From Pseudomonas rhodesiae (GTDB lineage Bacteria > Pseudomonadota > Gammaproteobacteria > Pseudomonadales > Pseudomonadaceae): DNA of 44,598 nucleotides. Shown piece after piece: positions 41,817-44,598 of the stretch; position 1 is the first letter of the stretch; each line of letters begins with the position of its first letter. The notes under the pieces are model-generated. The model worked only from the letters and a program-made list of their open reading frames with translations. It searched no databases and had not been told where the DNA came from. The stretch lies in contig NZ_VFEU01000035.1 in NCBI RefSeq assembly GCF_007858255.1, positions 1 through 44,598 of the forward strand. The letters are read 5' to 3'. A program made the translations under genes and the position numbers.

Positions 41817-41842
41817 GTCACATAATCGAACGTATACGTGAC
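41817..41842. other. Candidate res subsite upstream of tniR
   Basis: GTCACATAATCGAAC...GTATACGTGAC has inverted GTCAC/GTGAC arms and overlaps the tniR start; Tn5053/Tn402 have their res site between tniQ and tniR. Confidence 0.5.
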
Positions 41843-42476
41843 GGGTGAAAAGGTGCTGATCGGCTACATGCGGGTATCGAAGGCGGACGGATCCCAGTCC
41901 ACCAATTTGCAACGCGATGCGCTCATCGCCGCTGGTGTGAGCCTTGCGCACCTTTACGAGGATCTGGCCTCGGGCAGGCGCGATGATCGCCCAGGGTTGG
42001 CTGCTTGCCTGAAGGCGCTTCGTGAAGGGGACACGCTGATCGTGTGGAAGCTCGATCGGCTTGGCCGTGATCTGCGCCACCTGATCAACACCGTGCACGA
42101 CCTAACTGCGCGTAGCGTGGGCCTGAAGGTCCTGACCGGTCACGGTGCGGCGGTCGACACGACGACTGCCGCCGGCAAGCTTGTGTTCGGTATTTTTGCC
42201 GCGCTGGCCGAGTTCGAGCGTGAGTTGATTTCCGAGCGAACAGTCGCTGGACTTATCTCGGCGCGCGCTCGCGGCAGGAAAGGGGGGCGCCCCTTCAAGA
42301 TGACCGCCGCCAAGCTACGCCTGGCGATGGCCAGCATGGGGCAACCGGAAACCAAGGTGGGCGATCTCTGCGAAGAACTCGGGATTACCCGGCAGACGCT
42401 CTACCGGCACGTGTCGCCCAAGGGCGAACTGCGGCCAGACGGCGTAAAGCTGCTCTCCCTCGGTTCAGCCGCATAA
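41838..42476 (+). CDS. tniR: Serine resolvase TniR
   Basis: 212 residues from a GTG. VLIGYMRVSKADGSQST has the catalytic Ser; VWKLDRLGRDLRHLI and FGIFAALAEFERELISERTV are the resolvase core; a C-terminal helix-turn-helix follows (ETKVGDLCEELGITRQTLYR). It resolves Tn402-type cointegrates. Its intact presence next to the integron is rare in clinical class 1 integrons, where it is replaced by the 3' conserved segment. Confidence 0.92.
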   Translation: MTGEKVLIGYMRVSKADGSQSTNLQRDALIAAGVSLAHLYEDLASGRRDDRPGLAACLKALREGDTLIVWKLDRLGRDLRHLINTVHDLTARSVGLKVLTGHGAAVDTTTAAGKLVFGIFAALAEFERELISERTVAGLISARARGRKGGRPFKMTAAKLRLAMASMGQPETKVGDLCEELGITRQTLYRHVSPKGELRPDGVKLLSLGSAA

Positions 42477-42572
42477 ATGGAGGCGACCTGGAACGGGGCG
42501 CTGTTCAGTGCGGCAACGATCCGATTACCGGTGTCGACCCTGAACCGCCGTAGAGCTTTTGGGAAAGCTGTC

Positions 42573-42648
42573 GTTCAACGTTTGGTTAAGGGGCGGGCTT
42601 TAGCCCGTCCCAGCGAGCGGAGCGAGCGATTTGAACCTGTTGTTAGAC
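42573..42648 (-). repeat. attC site of the gene cassette
   Basis: On the minus strand it runs from the inverse core GTCTAAC (42648-42642), which contains the stop codon of the cassette gene, to the core GTTGAAC (42579-42573). A GC-rich palindromic middle (GGGACGGGCTAAAGCCCGCCCC) lies between. It is about 76 bp, a usual attC length. Confidence 0.88.
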
Positions 42649-43194
42649 ATTTTTCACCAGTCGGATATCTATCTCGCGTTCGACATATTCCCACTCTTTT
42701 GATGAGCGTAACTGAGCCAACAGTTTGTTGAATATTGCAGTATGCTCCGGAGCAAACTCGAACCAGGTTAAGAAGTCAAACGGCTCTCCGAGGTCGCGAG
42801 AATGATGTAGCTGTCTTGCGATTTCTGGAAGATAAGCCAGTCCAATTTCTGTGTGGTGGGACTTTGCTTCAAAAATTTCGCGCCGTTCCTCTTGTGACAT
42901 TGCCCACCATTCTGGACTTTTCTTTATGGGAATGAGTGCAGCGCATGATGACGTAGGACGGTTTAATTCCTCCTGTTTTGCGCGAAGTTGATTGATCTCA
43001 TGCCGTTCGGCGTACCGAACATTGCTTGTAAAGCCTTGAAGCACCCAGGTGCCACGTTCGATCAAATTTGTTGAGGGCATATTAACTACATTGACCCTCT
43101 CCACAATCTCAAGAGGTATGCCAATGAGTGTTTCACAACTGGTGACTCGCCAAGAGCCCTCGGAGCCGCCAATAAATGAGTAATGATTATTCAT
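42643..43194 (-). CDS. cld: Chlorite dismutase (short, lineage II type) in an integron cassette
   Basis: 183 residues, the exact size of the dimeric Cld of Nitrobacter winogradskyi, which it closely resembles by eye: AALIPIKKSPEWWAMSQEER, EAKSHHTEIGLAYLPEIARQ and DLGEPFDFLTWFEF. His114, the heme ligand, and Arg127, the distal catalytic arginine in that enzyme, are at the same numbers here. The enzyme converts chlorite to chloride and dioxygen. There is no signal peptide, so it is cytoplasmic. The stop lies in the attC inverse core, and the ATG is 26 nt after the attI1 core, so the gene is the only cassette and would be driven by PcW. Confidence 0.9.
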   Translation of the reverse strand: MNNHYSFIGGSEGSWRVTSCETLIGIPLEIVERVNVVNMPSTNLIERGTWVLQGFTSNVRYAERHEINQLRAKQEELNRPTSSCAALIPIKKSPEWWAMSQEERREIFEAKSHHTEIGLAYLPEIARQLHHSRDLGEPFDFLTWFEFAPEHTAIFNKLLAQLRSSKEWEYVEREIDIRLVKNV

Positions 43195-43213
43195 GTGATG
43201 GAATGCTCTAAAT

Positions 43214-43277
43214 GTCTAACTTTGTTTTCGGGCGACTGCCCAGCTGCGTAACATCGTTACTGCTCCATAATATCACA
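43214..43277 (-). other. attI1 recombination site
   Basis: The minus strand ends AACAAAGTTAGAC with the recombination core GTTAGAC at 43220-43214. The flanking ATGTTACGCAGC and GGGCAGTCGCCC segments are as in standard attI1, with a few substitutions. Confidence 0.9.
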
Positions 43278-43327
43278 CATCGACCCACGGCGTAACGCGC
43301 TTGCTGCTTGGATGCCCGAGGCATAGA

Positions 43328-43343
43328 CTGTACAAAACAACAG
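43328..43343. promoter_or_regulatory. LexA box of the intI1 promoter
   Basis: CTG-TACAAAACAA-CAG lies 13 bp before the intI1 ATG at the position where LexA is known to repress class 1 integrase genes, making recombination SOS-inducible. Confidence 0.85.
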
Positions 43344-43355
43344 TCATAACAAGCC

Positions 43356-44369
43356 ATGAAAACCAGCACTGCACCGTTACCACCGCTGCGTTCGGTCAAG
43401 GTTCTGGACCAACTGCGCGAGCGCATACGCTACTTGCATTACAGCTTACGAACCGAACAGGCGTATGTCCACTGGGTTCGTGCCTTCATCCGTTTCCACG
43501 GAGTGCGTCACCCGGCAACCTTGGGCAGCAGCGAAGTCGAGGCATTTCTGTCCTGGCTGGCAAACGAGCGTAAGGTTTCGGCATCCACGCATCGGCAGGC
43601 ATTGGCGGCCTTGCTGTTCTTCTACGGCAAGGTGCTGTGTGTGGATCTGCCTTGGCTTCAGGAGATCGGAAGACCTCGGCCGTCGCGGCGCTTGCCGGTG
43701 GTGCTGACCCCGGATGAAGTGGTTCGCATCCTCGGTTTTCTGGAAGGCGAGCATCGTTTGTTCGCCCAGCTTCTGTATGGAACGGGCATGCGGATCAGTG
43801 AGGGTTTGCAACTGCGGGTCAAGGATCTGGATTTCGATCACGGCACGATCATCGTGCGGGAGGGCAAGGGCTCCAAGGATCGGGCCTTGATGTTACCCGA
43901 GAGCTTGGCACCCAGCCTGCGCGAGCAGCTGTCGCGTGCACGGGCATGGTGGCTGAAGGACCAGGCCGAGGGCCGCAGCGGCGTTGCGCTTCCCGACGCC
44001 CTTGAGCGGAAGTATCCGCGCGCCGGGCATTCCTGGCCGTGGTTCTGGGTTTTTGCGCAGCACACGCATTCGACCGATCCACGGAGCGGTGTCGTGCGTC
44101 GCCATCACATGTATGACCAGACCTTTCAGCGCGCCTTCAAACGTGCCGTAGAACAAGCAGGCATCACGAAGCCCGCCACACCGCACACCCTCCGCCACTC
44201 GTTCGCGACGGCCTTGCTCCGCAGCGGTTACGACATTCGAACCGTGCAGGATCTGCTCGGCCATTCCGACGTCTCTACGACGATGATTTACACGCATGTG
44301 CTGAAAGTTGGCGGTGCCGGAGTGCGCTCACCGCTTGATGCGCTGCCGCCCCTCACTAGTGAGAGGTAG
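43356..44369 (+). CDS. intI1: Class 1 integron integrase IntI1
   Basis: Full-length 337-residue tyrosine recombinase. The catalytic Arg (GTGMRISEGLQL), HTLRHSFATALL and Tyr (STTMIYTHV) are present, as is the integron-specific insert around residues 205-220 (LERKYPRAGHSWPWFWVFAQ). Compared with the clinical form it has S4, H39, A76 and V96 or so, making it the R32/H39 type that goes with the weak PcW cassette promoter. It recombines attI1 and attC. Confidence 0.97.
   Translation: MKTSTAPLPPLRSVKVLDQLRERIRYLHYSLRTEQAYVHWVRAFIRFHGVRHPATLGSSEVEAFLSWLANERKVSASTHRQALAALLFFYGKVLCVDLPWLQEIGRPRPSRRLPVVLTPDEVVRILGFLEGEHRLFAQLLYGTGMRISEGLQLRVKDLDFDHGTIIVREGKGSKDRALMLPESLAPSLREQLSRARAWWLKDQAEGRSGVALPDALERKYPRAGHSWPWFWVFAQHTHSTDPRSGVVRRHHMYDQTFQRAFKRAVEQAGITKPATPHTLRHSFATALLRSGYDIRTVQDLLGHSDVSTTMIYTHVLKVGGAGVRSPLDALPPLTSER
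43443..43471 (-). promoter_or_regulatory. Cassette promoter PcW
   Basis: On the minus strand -35 TGGACA (43471-43466) and -10 TAAGCT (43448-43443) with 17-bp spacing, the weak Pc variant. The second promoter P2 has TTGTTA and TACAGT with a 14-bp spacer (about 43326-43355) and should be inactive. Confidence 0.88.
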
Positions 44370-44598
44370 GGCAGCGCAAGTCAATCCTGGCGGATTCACT
44401 ACCCCTGCGCGAAGGCCATCGGTGCCGCATCGAACGGCCGGTTGCGGAAAGTCCTCCCTGCGTCCGCTGATGGCCCAGAGTGTGTAAAAACACTTTCTTA
44501 TCTTGCGTGCTTCAGCCCATTGCTCCTAGGCGTGGCGATTTCCCGATTATTTACCACGATCAGCGCCGGTAACGCTTCAGAGCGCGTATGAAGCGCTT
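44370..44598. other. Truncated 5' conserved segment and junction to another element
   Basis: From 44370 to about 44475 the sequence is the usual class 1 5' conserved segment beyond intI1, ending GCTGATGGCC. From 44476 (CAGAGTGTGTAAAAACAC) it is unrelated, so the outer end with the IRi terminal repeat is missing. The new sequence may be the end of an insertion element; no ORF is visible in the 120 bp left. Confidence 0.65.

Overview
The window looks like part of a large Pseudomonas (or close gammaproteobacterial) plasmid. About 5-25 kb is a GC-moderate backbone: an iteron-controlled Rep_3 initiator with its origin, a parA/parB partition locus with a four-copy palindrome between the genes, an MvaT-type (Pseudomonas H-NS family) nucleoid protein, a UvrD-like helicase, a plasmid-borne Tus-like replication-arrest protein, a secreted EndA-type nuclease and a kilA/telA-like operon. 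The MvaT-type protein is what points most directly to Pseudomonas. No relaxase, conjugation gene, tRNA or rRNA was seen, and I do not assign an incompatibility group.

Layout. 1-126: end of an IS21-like element that truncates an IS5-family transposase (127-1014), which in turn beheads a GNAT acetyltransferase. 1.7-5.0 kb: a frameshifted metallophosphatase, an ADP-ribosyltransferase-like ORF overlapping a P4-type integrase, and an unknown gene. 5.1-7.0 kb: a group IIC intron sitting just behind the terminator of the mvaT-like gene. 7.0-13.2 kb: mostly leftward backbone genes ending with parB and parA. 13.2-15.9 kb: secreted-protein gene, oriV, repA. 15.9-20.6 kb: helicase, small genes and the tus-like gene, which has two inverted 17-bp sites directly upstream. 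20.8-25.7 kb: nuclease and kla/tel-like operon. 25.8-33.2 kb: a Tn3-family transposon (tnpA, tnpR, HigBA-type toxin-antitoxin, three small passenger genes) that cuts a chemoreceptor gene and carries an extra outer module encoding an HD-GYP protein. 33.3-36.5 kb: a MerR-controlled heavy-metal module. 36.6-37.7 kb: decayed relic of a related transposon with a different (DinJ/YafQ-type) toxin-antitoxin. 37.7-39.4 kb: an intact chemoreceptor. 39.4-40.4 kb: gene debris. 40.4-44.5 kb: a Tn402-type tni module fused to a class 1 integron with no 3' conserved segment and one gene cassette.

The most interesting points are as follows. (1) The HD-GYP gene carries seven copies of a 7-bp tandem repeat that put its two domains out of frame; adding one unit or losing two restores the frame, which suggests phase variation of a c-di-GMP phosphodiesterase-type protein on a transposon. 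(2) The single integron cassette encodes a short-type chlorite dismutase with the expected heme-ligand histidine and catalytic arginine. (3) The tus-like gene is preceded by a perfect inverted pair of a 17-bp sequence that could be a new kind of Ter site forming a plasmid fork trap or autoregulatory site. (4) Two related transposons carry different toxin-antitoxin modules at the same position.

How the parts fit: RepA, the iterons, ParAB, the MvaT-like protein and the Tus-like protein would handle replication, segregation, silencing and possibly termination. The accessory right half is layered transposons bringing metal efflux, signalling proteins and an integron. All functions are read from sequence alone; no database search was possible.
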